NCBI RefSeq assembly: GCF_002573715.1
Contig: NZ_PDHM01000020.1
Location: 124,001 to 188,000 of the forward strand
Reading direction: 5' to 3'
Source of the DNA: Paenibacillus sp. EZ-K15
GTDB lineage: Bacteria > Bacillota > Bacilli > Paenibacillales > Paenibacillaceae
Length of the DNA stretch: 64,000 nucleotides
In this document: positions 16,801-25,369 of the stretch, in pieces
Position numbering within the stretch: position 1 is the stretch's first letter
Layout: the number at the start of each line of letters is the position of its first letter
Notes under the pieces: generated by a model
Told to the model about the DNA's origin: nothing
What the model saw: only the letters and a program-made list of their open reading frames with translations
The model's database searches: none
Position numbers and translations under genes: made by a program

Positions 16801-17655
16801 CTACCCTTTGAGGGAACCGGCCGTCATCTGCATGAAGGATTTGTTGGCGAACAGATAGGCCACGAGAATCGGCAGAATGGACAAGCAGGCGCCCGCCATC
16901 ATATAGTGGGTCTGAGAAGCGGCCGAAATCCCGTATTTCAGGTTCGCCAGCCCGACGGTCAGCGTCTGCAGCTCCGGCTTCGTCATCGTGAACACGAGCG
17001 GCAGCAGATATTCATTCCACGCGCCGCGGAAGGTGAACAGGGCACCTACGCCAAGTCCGGGTCCGAGCAGCGGCAGAATTATCCGCCAGAAGGTCCGGCC
17101 GGGAGAGCTGCCGTCCATCAGCGCCGCCTCGTCCAGCTCGCGGGGAATCCCCTTCATGAAGCTGGAGAGAATGAAGAAGATCGAAGCATGGGCGGAGATC
17201 AGAATCAATATAACGCCCCACAGGCTGCTGTGCAGATGAAGCTTAACCATCAGATCGAACTGCGGACGCAGCACGACCGCCCCTACAACCACGAACATGG
17301 TGAAGGATTGCAGTCCGATATACAATTTTTTGCCGGCAAAATCCATCCGGTCCACCACATAAGCCGCCATGGATGATACCAGCAGCGTGCCGACCACCGC
17401 CGCCAGGGAGACAATCAGGCTGTTCAGGGTATACCTGGAGAAATTGGCCTGCGCCCAGGCTTCGGCATAGTTCGAGAAGTGCCAGCTCGCCGGCAGGAAG
17501 GTCGCTCCCGCAGTAAGCTCAGCATTAGTCTTGAAGGAGCCCAGGATGGTGAAAACGACCGGAATCAGCGTAATAAAAGCAACAGCCAGCAAAAAAATCC
17601 ACAGGATGATATTGCCCAGTATGGTTCTTAGTCTCATAATAGCCTCTCTCCTCAA
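16801..17655 (-). CDS. Carbohydrate ABC transporter permease (MalG type)
   Basis: A 284-residue permease with six predicted helices. The MalG-type EAA loop is ELDEAALMDGSSPGRTFWRIILPLLGPGL (key residues EAA, DG and G..P), about residues 180-205, which docks on the shared ATPase. MTAGSLKG closes the C terminus as in this family. Its start overlaps the preceding permease stop by 4 bp. It belongs with the MalF-type partner and the binding protein to an importer that lacks its own ATPase gene, as is normal for Firmicutes using an MsmX-type ATPase. Confidence 0.9.
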   Translation of the reverse strand: MRREAIMRLRTILGNIILWIFLLAVAFITLIPVVFTILGSFKTNAELTAGATFLPASWHFSNYAEAWAQANFSRYTLNSLIVSLAAVVGTLLVSSMAAYVVDRMDFAGKKLYIGLQSFTMFVVVGAVVLRPQFDLMVKLHLHSSLWGVILILISAHASIFFILSSFMKGIPRELDEAALMDGSSPGRTFWRIILPLLGPGLGVGALFTFRGAWNEYLLPLVFTMTKPELQTLTVGLANLKYGISAASQTHYMMAGACLSILPILVAYLFANKSFMQMTAGSLKG

Positions 17656-18554
17656 TCGGTCTGATTCATGCGTCTGGATGCGTAGAAATAAATGAGTGAT
17701 ATCATCCCTACAATGACCGCAGACACAAAGGCGACCGCACTGCCGTATCCGAACTCCTGGACCTGAACCGCCGCGCTGCTCCCGCCGACAGGGAAAAATA
17801 ATTTGTACAAATACAGGAACATGACCTCTGTCTTGCCTACAGGACCTCCTTCAGTCAGAACCATGATGCTCTCGTAACCCTTCAGGGCTGTAATGATCGC
17901 CAGCATAATAACCATCTGCATCACAGGTCCGAGCATCGGCAGGGTGACATAGCGGAACTGCTGGATTCTGCCTGCCCCGTCCAGGGAAGACGCCTCATAC
18001 ACATCCTCCGGAATATTCTGCAGACCGGCGAGGAAGAGCAGCATATAATTGCCGACCGCCCCCCAGGCCGCAACCAGAATGACGGTGAGCATGGCATATT
18101 TCGGCCCCAGCCAGTCCACACCGGAATCGGAGAGGCCCAGGCGGATCAGAAACTGGTTGAGAATCCCGTTATATGAGTTGAAAATCGTGAAGAAGACTAC
18201 GGCCATTACAGCGGTACTGATGACGGTCGGCATGAAGAAAATCCCCCGCAGCAGTTGTCTGCCCCGCAGCCCCCGGTTCAATATGACTGCCAGCAGCAAG
18301 GCCAGCGGAATGGTGATCAGCAGCTTGCCGCCAGCATAGACAAATGTATTCACCACCGAATCCCAGAACTGGGTGTCCTTCAGAATGCGGCTGAAATTGG
18401 CCAGACCGGTAAACCGCGCCGTTCCGAACCCTTTGTAATCATAGAACATATAGCGGAACGCCCAGGCAATCGGGTAAATCCCGAGAACCAACGTGAGCAA
18501 GGCACTTGGAAAGATAAAACTGTATGAAAATAAGGCATGTTTCGTTTTGTTCAT
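17652..18554 (-). CDS. Carbohydrate ABC transporter permease (MalF/UgpA type)
   Basis: A 300-residue permease with six helices. The EAA loop reads PEDVYEASSLDGAGRIQQFR (about residues 187-206). It pairs with the MalG-type protein encoded 4 bp into its stop. The N terminus MNKTKHALFSYSFIFPSALL is usual for this family. It is separated from the binding-protein gene by 106 bp containing a 12-bp perfect hairpin. Confidence 0.9.
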   Translation of the reverse strand: MNKTKHALFSYSFIFPSALLTLVLGIYPIAWAFRYMFYDYKGFGTARFTGLANFSRILKDTQFWDSVVNTFVYAGGKLLITIPLALLLAVILNRGLRGRQLLRGIFFMPTVISTAVMAVVFFTIFNSYNGILNQFLIRLGLSDSGVDWLGPKYAMLTVILVAAWGAVGNYMLLFLAGLQNIPEDVYEASSLDGAGRIQQFRYVTLPMLGPVMQMVIMLAIITALKGYESIMVLTEGGPVGKTEVMFLYLYKLFFPVGGSSAAVQVQEFGYGSAVAFVSAVIVGMISLIYFYASRRMNQTD

Positions 18555-18594
18555 CTGGTTTCTTCCGGCTCCTTTCCTTTACGACCAGAGCAGA

Positions 18595-18621
18595 GGGATG
18601 AGGGAGTTGCTCCCTCATCCC
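18595..18621 (-). terminator. 12-bp hairpin between binding-protein and permease genes
   Basis: GGGATGAGGGAG pairs perfectly with CTCCCTCATCCC around TTG. There is no T run. Such hairpins after a binding-protein gene usually stabilise its mRNA and reduce expression of the permeases; that role is inferred. Confidence 0.6.
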
Positions 18622-18660
18622 CCACTATCCCGGCCTATATCTCTATCCCTAACCTTCTGT

Positions 18661-20049
18661 CTACTTGGCGAACTTGCCGCCCAGAGCGGCGGGATCAAAG
18701 CCGGTATCCGGCTCAGCCTTTATGCCGTCATTCGCAATCACACTGTCCAGTGCAGCGTTATAGCGTTTGTTCAGATCAGCGATAACCGCCTTCAGGTCGC
18801 CGCCGTTCAGCATATATTTGAAGAAGGCGTCATCCGATTTCATTCCTTCCGGTGCTACAGACGGATAGACCGGCCACACCCCATCGTGCTTGTTCGGCAG
18901 GAAGCCTTCAATGCCGTTCACATCCGGTGTCTTGGCTGCTGCGCTAATGGATGGAACCATGGAGATGCCGAAGCCTTTTTCCTGATAATCCGTCAGCACC
19001 TGATCGCCGTACATGAACTCCATGAACTTCCAGGCTGCTTCTTTATGCTCTGATTTCGAGCTCAGCGCCAGCCATTGGCCCCCGAGGAAGCCGGAAGCCC
19101 CCTTCACGGTGCCGTCGATGGTAGGAACCGGAGCGGCCGCCCAGTCAATCTTGGCCGGGAACTGATTCTTGTAGACGCCAGGCTCTGAGGAGTAGGACAT
19201 ATACATTCCGATCTTGCCTTCCGCAAACTGCGCCCGCAGCGGATCAATATCCAGCGATTCTACACCCGGCAGCATGCTGCCGTCGTCCCTGATCTGCTTA
19301 AAGGCATTGATGATCGGCTCGAAGCCGCTGAAGTCGTAGCGGGCTGTCTTGAAATCATACCCGAAGCCGCCATAGCCGCTCATCTCCGCAACCACCCGTG
19401 CCGAACGTGCGAACGCACTGCCGGGGCTCTTGAAGTTAAGGGCGAAGCCGTAAGCGCCGTCCGCTTTGCCGGCTTCTGTCAATTTCTTGGCTGTATCCAC
19501 CAGCTCCTGCAGGGTAGTCGGCGGATGTTCAATGCCCGCTTTGGCGAACAGATCCTTGTTGTACACCAGACGCATGGTCGTTCCATAGTTCGGCAGACTG
19601 TAACGCTTGCCGTCGAATTCATTCAGATCCGGCATGGCCGGGAATTTCGCCTTCAGCTCATCGTTCAGGAACTCGTCAATAGGAGCGAGAAAGCCTTTTT
19701 TGTAGAAGGTCTGGATGGTATTCTCCTTCACCCGGATCACATCCGGTGCATCGGAGGTCTGGAAGGACAGATCGAGCGCGGTATCGAAGTCGTCGCCCTT
19801 GACGACCAGCTCCACCTCAATCCCGTCAGTATTGGTTGCGTTGAACTCGGCTACCTTCTCCTTCACGAAATCCGCATCGTGGCGGTCGCCTGTCCAGTAG
19901 CTGATTTTAGTTTCCCCCCCCGAGCCGGCTGTCGCCCCGTTTCCCGTGCCTTCAGCAGCATTGCCGCCGTTGCTGTTACCGTTGCCGCAGGCTGCCAAGC
20001 CAAGTGCCAGGACCAGGCTCAGAGATGTCATTAGCATACGCTTCATCAT
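18661..20049 (-). CDS. Extracellular sugar-binding lipoprotein (SBP family 1)
   Basis: A 462-residue lipoprotein. The signal peptide ends in the lipobox LGLAACG and a Gly/Asn/Ser tether follows. The body is a MalE-like family-1 solute-binding protein (KISYWTGDRHDADFVKEKV, VVKGDDFDTALDLSFQ, ASGFLGGQWLALSSKSEHK). It captures an oligosaccharide, probably a mannoside given the GH130 gene in the same operon. GGGGGC lies 7 nt before ATG 20049. Confidence 0.88.
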   Translation of the reverse strand: MMKRMLMTSLSLVLALGLAACGNGNSNGGNAAEGTGNGATAGSGGETKISYWTGDRHDADFVKEKVAEFNATNTDGIEVELVVKGDDFDTALDLSFQTSDAPDVIRVKENTIQTFYKKGFLAPIDEFLNDELKAKFPAMPDLNEFDGKRYSLPNYGTTMRLVYNKDLFAKAGIEHPPTTLQELVDTAKKLTEAGKADGAYGFALNFKSPGSAFARSARVVAEMSGYGGFGYDFKTARYDFSGFEPIINAFKQIRDDGSMLPGVESLDIDPLRAQFAEGKIGMYMSYSSEPGVYKNQFPAKIDWAAAPVPTIDGTVKGASGFLGGQWLALSSKSEHKEAAWKFMEFMYGDQVLTDYQEKGFGISMVPSISAAAKTPDVNGIEGFLPNKHDGVWPVYPSVAPEGMKSDDAFFKYMLNGGDLKAVIADLNKRYNAALDSVIANDGIKAEPDTGFDPAALGGKFAK

Positions 20050-20095
20050 TGGTAGTGCCCCCTTATATATCCCTGCTGTATTCGCTTACAACCTG

Positions 20096-20124
20096 ATTAT
20101 AGTTCGATAGGCGCATCCAGATAA
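20096..20124 (-). promoter_or_regulatory. Putative promoter of the GH130 importer operon
   Basis: On the minus strand, TATAAT (20096-20101) is preceded 17 bp upstream by TTATCT (20119-20124). A perfect -10 with a poor -35 fits activation by the adjacent YesN-type regulator. Confidence 0.5.
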
Positions 20125-20177
20125 GGCGGGTAAGCCCACATTAAGGGCAGATTTCTGCAGGAGTTCTATACAGACAA

Positions 20178-20212
20178 GGGAGGTAATCTCCGCCCTGCGG
20201 AAATCCCTCCCC
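20178..20212 (-). terminator. Hairpin downstream of the response-regulator gene
   Basis: The outer arms GGGAGG/CCTCCC and inner arms TCCGC/GCGGA around CCT form a nested stem just after the regulator stop codon. A T run is weak. Confidence 0.5.
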
Positions 20213-20221
20213 TGCTGATTC

Positions 20222-21853
20222 CTATTCTTTTCCAAGATAATACAATTTGAACTCGGACGGGGTCATGCCGGTATATTTCTTGAACACCTCGCTGAAATAG
20301 CGCCTGTGCTCATACCCGAGATCCTGGGCGATCTCCTGAACCTGCCGGCCGCTGATCAGCATCGCCTTGGCCTTCTCCATCTTCTCATGCATCACATACT
20401 GCTGAAACGAAATTCCCTGCACCTTCTTGAACAGATTGGAGAAATACCCCTGGCTAAGGTTAATCTGCTTCGCCATCTGCTCCAGCGACAGCCCCGTGTC
20501 CAGATGACTATGGATATATTCGACGGCCTGACGGATAATCCGCGTGGACTCCAGAGAACGGGCTTGCTCCACCAGCGCACAGGCCTCCCGGCAGAGCCAG
20601 GACAGCAGGTCCCGTATATCTTGAAGGGAAGGATGCACCTGGTTCTTCATGGCAGCAATTCTGAGTTCCAGCGGCTCCACCTGCCCATAAGGGAACTGCT
20701 CCAGCAGGACCCGGCAGATCCTGGAGCTCAGCTCATAGCCGACACTTTCAACATAACGCGGCTCAGGCAAAAGCCCGCTGTCCAGCAGCTCCGCGAACAG
20801 CTGGTCCAGCACCTGCAGGCTTTTGGCGGAATTGCCGGAACGCAGGGCGAACAGCAGCTCCTGCTCGGCGGCGGCGGAATAGCTGTGGAGCGAGAGAGGT
20901 TTATTCTCGATATTGCTATAATGATATACCCCGTTGCCCCCGGTATAGAAATGATACCCCAGCGCGCTAAGCGCCTGCCTGTACGCCGTGCCCAGCTCCT
21001 GAATCGCCGCTGTGCCCAGGCCCACGCCAATAGAAATGGTATGACGCGAGAAGCGGCTTACATTCATGCAGCAGGCCTCCGTAATCAGCGCGGCGGTCTC
21101 CGGGTCTGAGCCGTTCATGATACAGACGTACCGGTCTGTCGCCTCCCGGATAATAACGCCGCGGGTCAGGGCGGAAATCGTCTCTTCGAGAATATTGTGC
21201 AGGCTGAATCTTAGCAGCTCGACCTCCTGCACAGGCTGGCCGCTCAGCTTCTCCGCGAAATGATCGATCTCGGCGACAAACACGAAGAAATCATGCTGGT
21301 CCAGCGGGATATCGAGATAGGCCCAGCGGGAACGGGCATCCGCTTCTGTCGTCTGGTGGTGCAGCAGGAAGGTGAGATATTCCTGGCGGAGAATAGGCAG
21401 ACTTTCCCTGATTCTCGCCTCCATTACAGCAAGTCTGGCGGTCTCCTGACGCTCCTCCCGGCACAGCTCCCTGGCCTTCAGCACTGCATTCACAATCTCC
21501 TCCAGGGAAAAGGGCTTCTTCACGAAATCAAGCGCCCCCAGCCGGATGGCTTCCTGGGCATAAGAGAACTCCGAGTAAGCGCTGAGGATAATAATCTTAC
21601 AGTCCGGCAGCACCTCCAGTATCGCCCGGGTCATCTGCAGGCCATCCATTCTTGGCATCCGGATATCCGTCAGCACAATGTCCGGCCGGGTCTCGCGGAT
21701 GATCTGCAGGCCCGCTTCGCCGTTAAGCGCCGTACCTGTGACCTCAATACCGTGCTCCTGCCACGGCGGCTTGCGCGAGACCATCTCCACCACACTTTTG
21801 ATATCGTCGATTACACATAATTTGAACCTTTCCGGCTCCAGCTTTTGGTCCAT
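20222..21853 (-). CDS. YesN-type response regulator with AraC output domain
   Basis: A 543-residue two-component regulator. Residues 1-125 form a receiver domain, with the phospho-acceptor Asp in VLTDIRMPRMDG and the conserved Lys in VKKPFSLEEI. A long middle region (about 150-420) is the linker typical of YesN proteins. About 440-540 is an AraC double helix-turn-helix (LSLEQMAKQINLSQGYFSNLFK and DLGYEHRRYFSEVFKKYTG). It starts 3 bp after the stop of the sensor gene, so the two are made together, and it should activate the adjacent importer operon in response to extracellular sugar. Confidence 0.92.
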   Translation of the reverse strand: MDQKLEPERFKLCVIDDIKSVVEMVSRKPPWQEHGIEVTGTALNGEAGLQIIRETRPDIVLTDIRMPRMDGLQMTRAILEVLPDCKIIILSAYSEFSYAQEAIRLGALDFVKKPFSLEEIVNAVLKARELCREERQETARLAVMEARIRESLPILRQEYLTFLLHHQTTEADARSRWAYLDIPLDQHDFFVFVAEIDHFAEKLSGQPVQEVELLRFSLHNILEETISALTRGVIIREATDRYVCIMNGSDPETAALITEACCMNVSRFSRHTISIGVGLGTAAIQELGTAYRQALSALGYHFYTGGNGVYHYSNIENKPLSLHSYSAAAEQELLFALRSGNSAKSLQVLDQLFAELLDSGLLPEPRYVESVGYELSSRICRVLLEQFPYGQVEPLELRIAAMKNQVHPSLQDIRDLLSWLCREACALVEQARSLESTRIIRQAVEYIHSHLDTGLSLEQMAKQINLSQGYFSNLFKKVQGISFQQYVMHEKMEKAKAMLISGRQVQEIAQDLGYEHRRYFSEVFKKYTGMTPSEFKLYYLGKE

Positions 21854-21856
21854 CCT

Positions 21857-23665
21857 TCAACTCTCCTCCTCTGCGGGAATCCACAGATCCGTCCGCGATC
21901 CCTTACATGGTTCGCCGCCAACGTCCATACGGGCTTCGTCCCCGTAATACAGGGCCAGCCGGTGCCTGATGTTGAACAGGGCATAACCTTTCCTCGACTG
22001 CGGAGCCCTGACCAGCCCCTGCTTGACCCGTTCAGCATCAAGCCCCCGTCCGTTGTCGGTAATGCAAATATGCAGGAGCCCCTGCTCCCGGCTGACCGTG
22101 ATGTCTATCCTGCCTCCTTTTGTCCGGTCGCTGAATCCATGCTGAATGCTGTTCTCCACCACCGGCTGCAGGATAATCTTCGGCAGCAGGCAGGACAGCA
22201 GGGCCTCGTCCTCTACCGTCACCGTGTATTCAAACAGTCCTTCATAGCATTTCTGCTGAATGGCGAAATACTGCCGCATGTGGGACAGCTCATCCGCAAG
22301 GGTAATCAGATCCTTGCCGCCGCTGAGCCCGATCTGGAACATCTGCGACAAAGACAGGATCATCTCATTCACATCGTCATTCTCGCCCATTACCGATTTG
22401 CAATAAATGGTGTTCAACGTATTGTACAGAAAGTGCGGCTCCATCTGCGCCGTAAGGGCACGGATCTCTGCATGACGCTTGCCCTCCTCCTTGGTCTTCA
22501 CATCCTCGATCAACGTCTTAATCTCCGACATCATCCGGTTGAACTGAAAGCCAACCTGGGCAACCTCGTCCTCATAACGGCTCTCATACACCACACTGAG
22601 CTGGTTCTCTTCGACTCTGCGCATCAGCCGCCGCAGCTTGAACAGGGGCTTCAGCAGCACAGATGTCAGCTGATTGGAGATCAGCCAGGTCGCCAGCAGG
22701 AAGACAACGATGACATAGAGGGTAATGCGCTGCACCCGCTGCAGCTTACCCAGCAACTGGTCCCGCGACTGCATCCCGGAGATAATCCAGTCGGGTGATG
22801 CCGCTGAGCTTGTATAATTTACCAGATACTCCTTGCCGCCATAGCTGTAGTTGTGATCCTGCGGATCGGCTGCTTTTCCGGCTTCAGCAAGCACCGGCTT
22901 CCAAGGGAATCTGCCCCGGAACGGCCAGCGGGACTCCACTACCGCCTCTCCTTCCCCGCTCACCAGGTAATAATTCCATCCTGCTTGTTCACCGCCTTTA
23001 TTCAGCAGCTCATCTATCCGGCTCTCCCTGATATTGACCACAATAAATACATTGCTGATCGGCGTGTAAGGGTATTCATAGATTCCCCGGACTATGAAGG
23101 AGACCACCCGCTGGCTGCCCGTGAATAACCGGTCATAATGTCCTTTGGCCCAGTAGCCGCCCGGCTGCTCCTTGCTCAGATCATATAATTCCGAGCCGTA
23201 GAACGAGTTGTCCTGCGCCCGGATCTGCGTAGTGGAATAGAAATCGCCAATCGGGGTAACGATCAGCACATTCTCAATGATCGGCTGATTGAACGTTGCC
23301 TGCGAGAGTACATATTGCAGATCAGACAGATGTACATAATAATTAGAGACCTCATGGCTCAGCACATCCATCATCATCTTGCGGTACGCATCGCTCAGCA
23401 TCAGGGACTGCACGGACAGCGCTACATCATTCAGGCGGGAATCCAGAAGCTGTGCCGTCTTGCTTACGGTCTCCCGGCTGCCGGCGTAAACATTATCCTC
23501 GATCTCCTGCGCGGCAATCCAATACGAGAAGGTGCCCATTGCACTGATGGACAGCGTAATCAGCACGATGAACGAGAACAGAATCCTCTGTTTGATGGAT
23601 ATCCGGTAATACCTGCCGGCGATCTGCCGCCGGAGCTGCCGGCCATAGGCTGTGAATGTATTCAT
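21857..23665 (-). CDS. YesM-type sensor histidine kinase
   Basis: A membrane histidine kinase of about 602 residues. A first transmembrane helix is near residues 26-48, then an extracellular sensor domain to about 275, a second helix (TLYVIVVFLLATWLISNQLT), and a HAMP region. The kinase core has ALTAQMEPHFLYNTLNTIY, with the phospho-acceptor His in the family's PHFLYN box, and an ATPase domain with VVENSIQHG and TDNGRGLD. I chose ATG 23665, preceded by GAAGGGGG, rather than a start 28 codons earlier. It pairs with the YesN-type regulator directly downstream. Confidence 0.92.
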   Translation of the reverse strand: MNTFTAYGRQLRRQIAGRYYRISIKQRILFSFIVLITLSISAMGTFSYWIAAQEIEDNVYAGSRETVSKTAQLLDSRLNDVALSVQSLMLSDAYRKMMMDVLSHEVSNYYVHLSDLQYVLSQATFNQPIIENVLIVTPIGDFYSTTQIRAQDNSFYGSELYDLSKEQPGGYWAKGHYDRLFTGSQRVVSFIVRGIYEYPYTPISNVFIVVNIRESRIDELLNKGGEQAGWNYYLVSGEGEAVVESRWPFRGRFPWKPVLAEAGKAADPQDHNYSYGGKEYLVNYTSSAASPDWIISGMQSRDQLLGKLQRVQRITLYVIVVFLLATWLISNQLTSVLLKPLFKLRRLMRRVEENQLSVVYESRYEDEVAQVGFQFNRMMSEIKTLIEDVKTKEEGKRHAEIRALTAQMEPHFLYNTLNTIYCKSVMGENDDVNEMILSLSQMFQIGLSGGKDLITLADELSHMRQYFAIQQKCYEGLFEYTVTVEDEALLSCLLPKIILQPVVENSIQHGFSDRTKGGRIDITVSREQGLLHICITDNGRGLDAERVKQGLVRAPQSRKGYALFNIRHRLALYYGDEARMDVGGEPCKGSRTDLWIPAEEES

Positions 23666-23865
23666 ATTTCCCCCTTCTTGAGCATGTATCTCCCTACGAT
23701 TGTCAGTTCTTGTCACTTGTACCATACGGCTGCTCCGGCCCGGCGTCAAGACAGGGCATGATTATTTAGCGGATTCCGTCCCTTATTATCAATAGGCAGG
23801 GGGCCCTCCGCATAACATGGTGCGAATTCACTAATCATGGCTCAGGTTGACGGGAAGCTGCGCGA

Positions 23866-24405
23866 TTGAGTAATTATGCTTGTGACGGTCAGTCCATTCC
23901 GTTTGATGCCTTTCTGCGGCAAATGTTGAACGATCCAACAGTAGCAGAGCTCACTGATTTTGTTGCCTCATACGTAAAAAATAATACAATTAGCCAAACT
24001 GACGGTTTCAAGGGCGATTCTATGAAGCATGAAACAGAGATGGGGGGAACGTTGAGCGAAGTCCTGCCCCAACTGAATACTGGCAGCAACGCAGTGTTCA
24101 CTTATTATGGCGGCGGGGAATCTGGTCCGCTTCATGTGGTATTCCATGTATAGGTCTGGGAACAATAAACTGCTTCCATTTGCTGCTTCGACACCTGGAT
24201 GAACAAGGGCTGGGACCAGTTGTTGGCATTACGATTGCGGATGTAGAGCGCTATTGAGACCAGGAGCATTGACGGACTGATCGAACGACTGGCTGACGAC
24301 TATGCGGCCCGTCTTCTGGATACCGGACATCGTCAATTTCAGCTAATCGGCTACTGTTTGGGAGTGTTACTGCTAATACATAATGACCGGCGGTTGACGG
24401 CGTAA
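23866..24405 (+). pseudogene. Remnant of a non-ribosomal peptide synthetase: carrier protein end plus thioesterase-like domain
   Basis: The first frame (to about 24153) reads FDAFLRQMLNDPTVAELTDF, like the last helix of a carrier domain, then LSEVLPQLNTGSNAVFTYYG. After frame changes the sequence continues GLGTINCFHLLLRHLDEQGL, VVGITIADVERY stop, then LIERLADDYAARLLDTGHRQ and FQLIGYCLGVLLL. The GYCLG is the nucleophile elbow of a thioesterase-type alpha/beta hydrolase with Cys in place of Ser. At least two frameshifts or stops break it, and only the end of the original synthetase survives. Confidence 0.6.
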
Positions 24406-24454
24406 GTTGTCCTGCTGGTGACGGCCAAGCTGTCCGGTCTATGGTGTGAAGAAA

Positions 24455-24477
24455 GGGAGAATCATGACAATTCTCCC
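24455..24477. terminator. 8-bp perfect hairpin
   Basis: GGGAGAAT pairs with ATTCTCCC around CATGACA. There is no T run in either direction; it may be a structural scar between the NRPS remnant and the transposase-like remnant. Confidence 0.35.
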
Positions 24478-24478
24478 G

Positions 24479-24568
24479 TTAACTTGCTCGTTTTTGGGGT
24501 CGGCCTTCTAGGTAAGCTTCTTTGTTTTTCAGCATGCTATAGGCTATGACCAGTAGGGTTCGTGCCAT
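24479..24568 (-). pseudogene. Possible transposase C-terminal remnant (IS110-like)
   Basis: On the minus strand, 29 codons read ARTLLVIAYSMLKNKEAYLE followed by GRPQKRAS and a stop. The LLVIAYSMLKN helix followed by a short basic tail resembles the C terminus of IS110/IS116 transposases. It overlaps the start of the integrase remnant on the other strand, which suggests that one element interrupted the other. The family call is tentative. Confidence 0.3.
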
Positions 24569-24722
24569 AGCAATTGGCGTTAGCATGAAAGAAGTACAAG
24601 AATGGCTGGGTCACAGTGTCTATTCCACCACAGCCAACATCTATACTCACTTGGAATTCAGTTCCAAGGTCACTTCCGCAAACCGAATGAATGAAGTAAT
24701 AAAAATAAAAACAGTCCACTAG
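24546..24722 (+). pseudogene. Tyrosine-recombinase (phage integrase) C-terminal remnant
   Basis: The last 58 codons of an integrase survive. AIGVSMKEVQEWLGHS, then STTANIYTHLEF is the conserved C-terminal box of tyrosine recombinases, containing the box-II His (in LGHS) and the active-site Tyr (in ANIYTH). It ends 36 bp before a tRNA-Leu 3' half, the classic position of an integrase gene next to its attachment site. Everything upstream, including the catalytic Arg region, is gone, so the element cannot excise by itself. Confidence 0.85.
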
Positions 24723-24757
24723 ATTTTTAATCTAATGAACTGCTCTTAGTAAAGTAA

Positions 24758-24808
24758 TACCGGCGAGAGGACTCGAACCTCCACGGTTTCCCACTCGATT
24801 TTGAGTCG
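24758..24808 (-). tRNA. tRNA-Leu(CAA) 3' half, second remnant
   Basis: On the minus strand it has CGACTCAAAATCG (anticodon loop with CAA), the variable arm, the T arm GGAGGTTCGAGTCCTC and the acceptor strand ending CGCCGGT. It lacks an encoded CCA, unlike the copy at 11691-11744, and has no 5' half. Confidence 0.6.
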
Positions 24809-24841
24809 TACATGTTATTGTCCAAGAAGAGGAACATAAAA

Positions 24842-24885
24842 CCCGGAAAAACCTTGTAAAATCAAGGTTTTTCGCGGGTTTTTTC
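24842..24885 (+). terminator. Intrinsic terminator in the right boundary repeat
   Basis: CCCG-AAAAACCTTG pairs with CAAGGTTTTT-CGGG around TAAAAT, followed by TTTTTT. It is homologous to the hairpin at 11797-11840. Confidence 0.75.
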
Positions 24886-24914
24886 GTTTCTTCCAGGCTA
24901 CGAGGAGATAAAAC

Positions 24915-25145
24915 ATGTCAGAAGCCGGCTCAGAGCCGACTATTATTCCTGACCCTTATACCCTTCTGCTTCTGAATTACCCAGATGTCGTTACGGTGGA
25001 GCAAATGTGTGAAATGCTTGGCGGCATCAGCACCAAAAAAACAGCTTACAAATTACTGAAAGTAATGAGCACTAGCCTCAATATTTTAAATAAAAAAAGT
25101 TCCTGCTCTGCCAAAAAAAGCAGATCAGAAACCTATTATAATTGA
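24915..25145 (+). CDS. Truncated HTH (excisionase-like) protein
   Basis: A 76-residue frame with GAGGAG 9 nt before ATG 24915. Residues 13-49 (LLLNYPDVVTVEQMCEMLGG, then ISTKKTAYKLLK) are the first two helices of the excisionase-type winged helix that follows a DPYTLLL-like lead. After KLLK the expected wing (..KIGRTYKIP..) is missing and a Ser/Lys-rich tail runs into the terminator of the tRNA gene, so the gene is probably cut at its 3' end. Its place between the attachment remnant and an intact tRNA-Leu fits an excision or regulatory gene of an integrative element. Confidence 0.6.
   Translation: MSEAGSEPTIIPDPYTLLLLNYPDVVTVEQMCEMLGGISTKKTAYKLLKVMSTSLNILNKKSSCSAKKSRSETYYN
25091..25133 (-). 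terminator. Terminator of the tRNA-Leu gene
   Basis: GTT-CTG-TCTGC (25099-25111) pairs with GCAGA-CAG-AAC (25120-25132), and the A run at 25092-25098 gives a T run on the minus strand, 15 bp after the tRNA 3' end. Confidence 0.7.
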
Positions 25146-25147
25146 AG

Positions 25148-25234
<87 letters not shown>

Positions 25235-25369
25235 ATATTATGTAAAGTCGGTATCGTGTTGATCACCGTAATTAAGAGTATATTACGCCCATAGTTAAAA
25301 AGCAAGCATTTTTTTAAAAAAATGGTCGAAACCATATATTCCGCGTGATTTCGACCATTCATGGCAACA

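Larger units (their letters stand above)
24724..24886. repeat. Right island-boundary repeat (tRNA-Leu 3' half plus terminator)
   Basis: This is the counterpart of 11660-11842: AATCTAATGAACT, a tRNA-Leu 3' half, GTCCAAGAAGAGGAA and a homologous terminator. The copies have diverged, pointing to an old integration or to two related elements side by side. Confidence 0.65.

Noticed and set aside
21845..22798. 317-codon plus-strand frame opposite the sensor kinase
   Set aside because: Antisense shadow in GC-rich DNA; the minus-strand kinase has full domain motifs and coherent neighbours.
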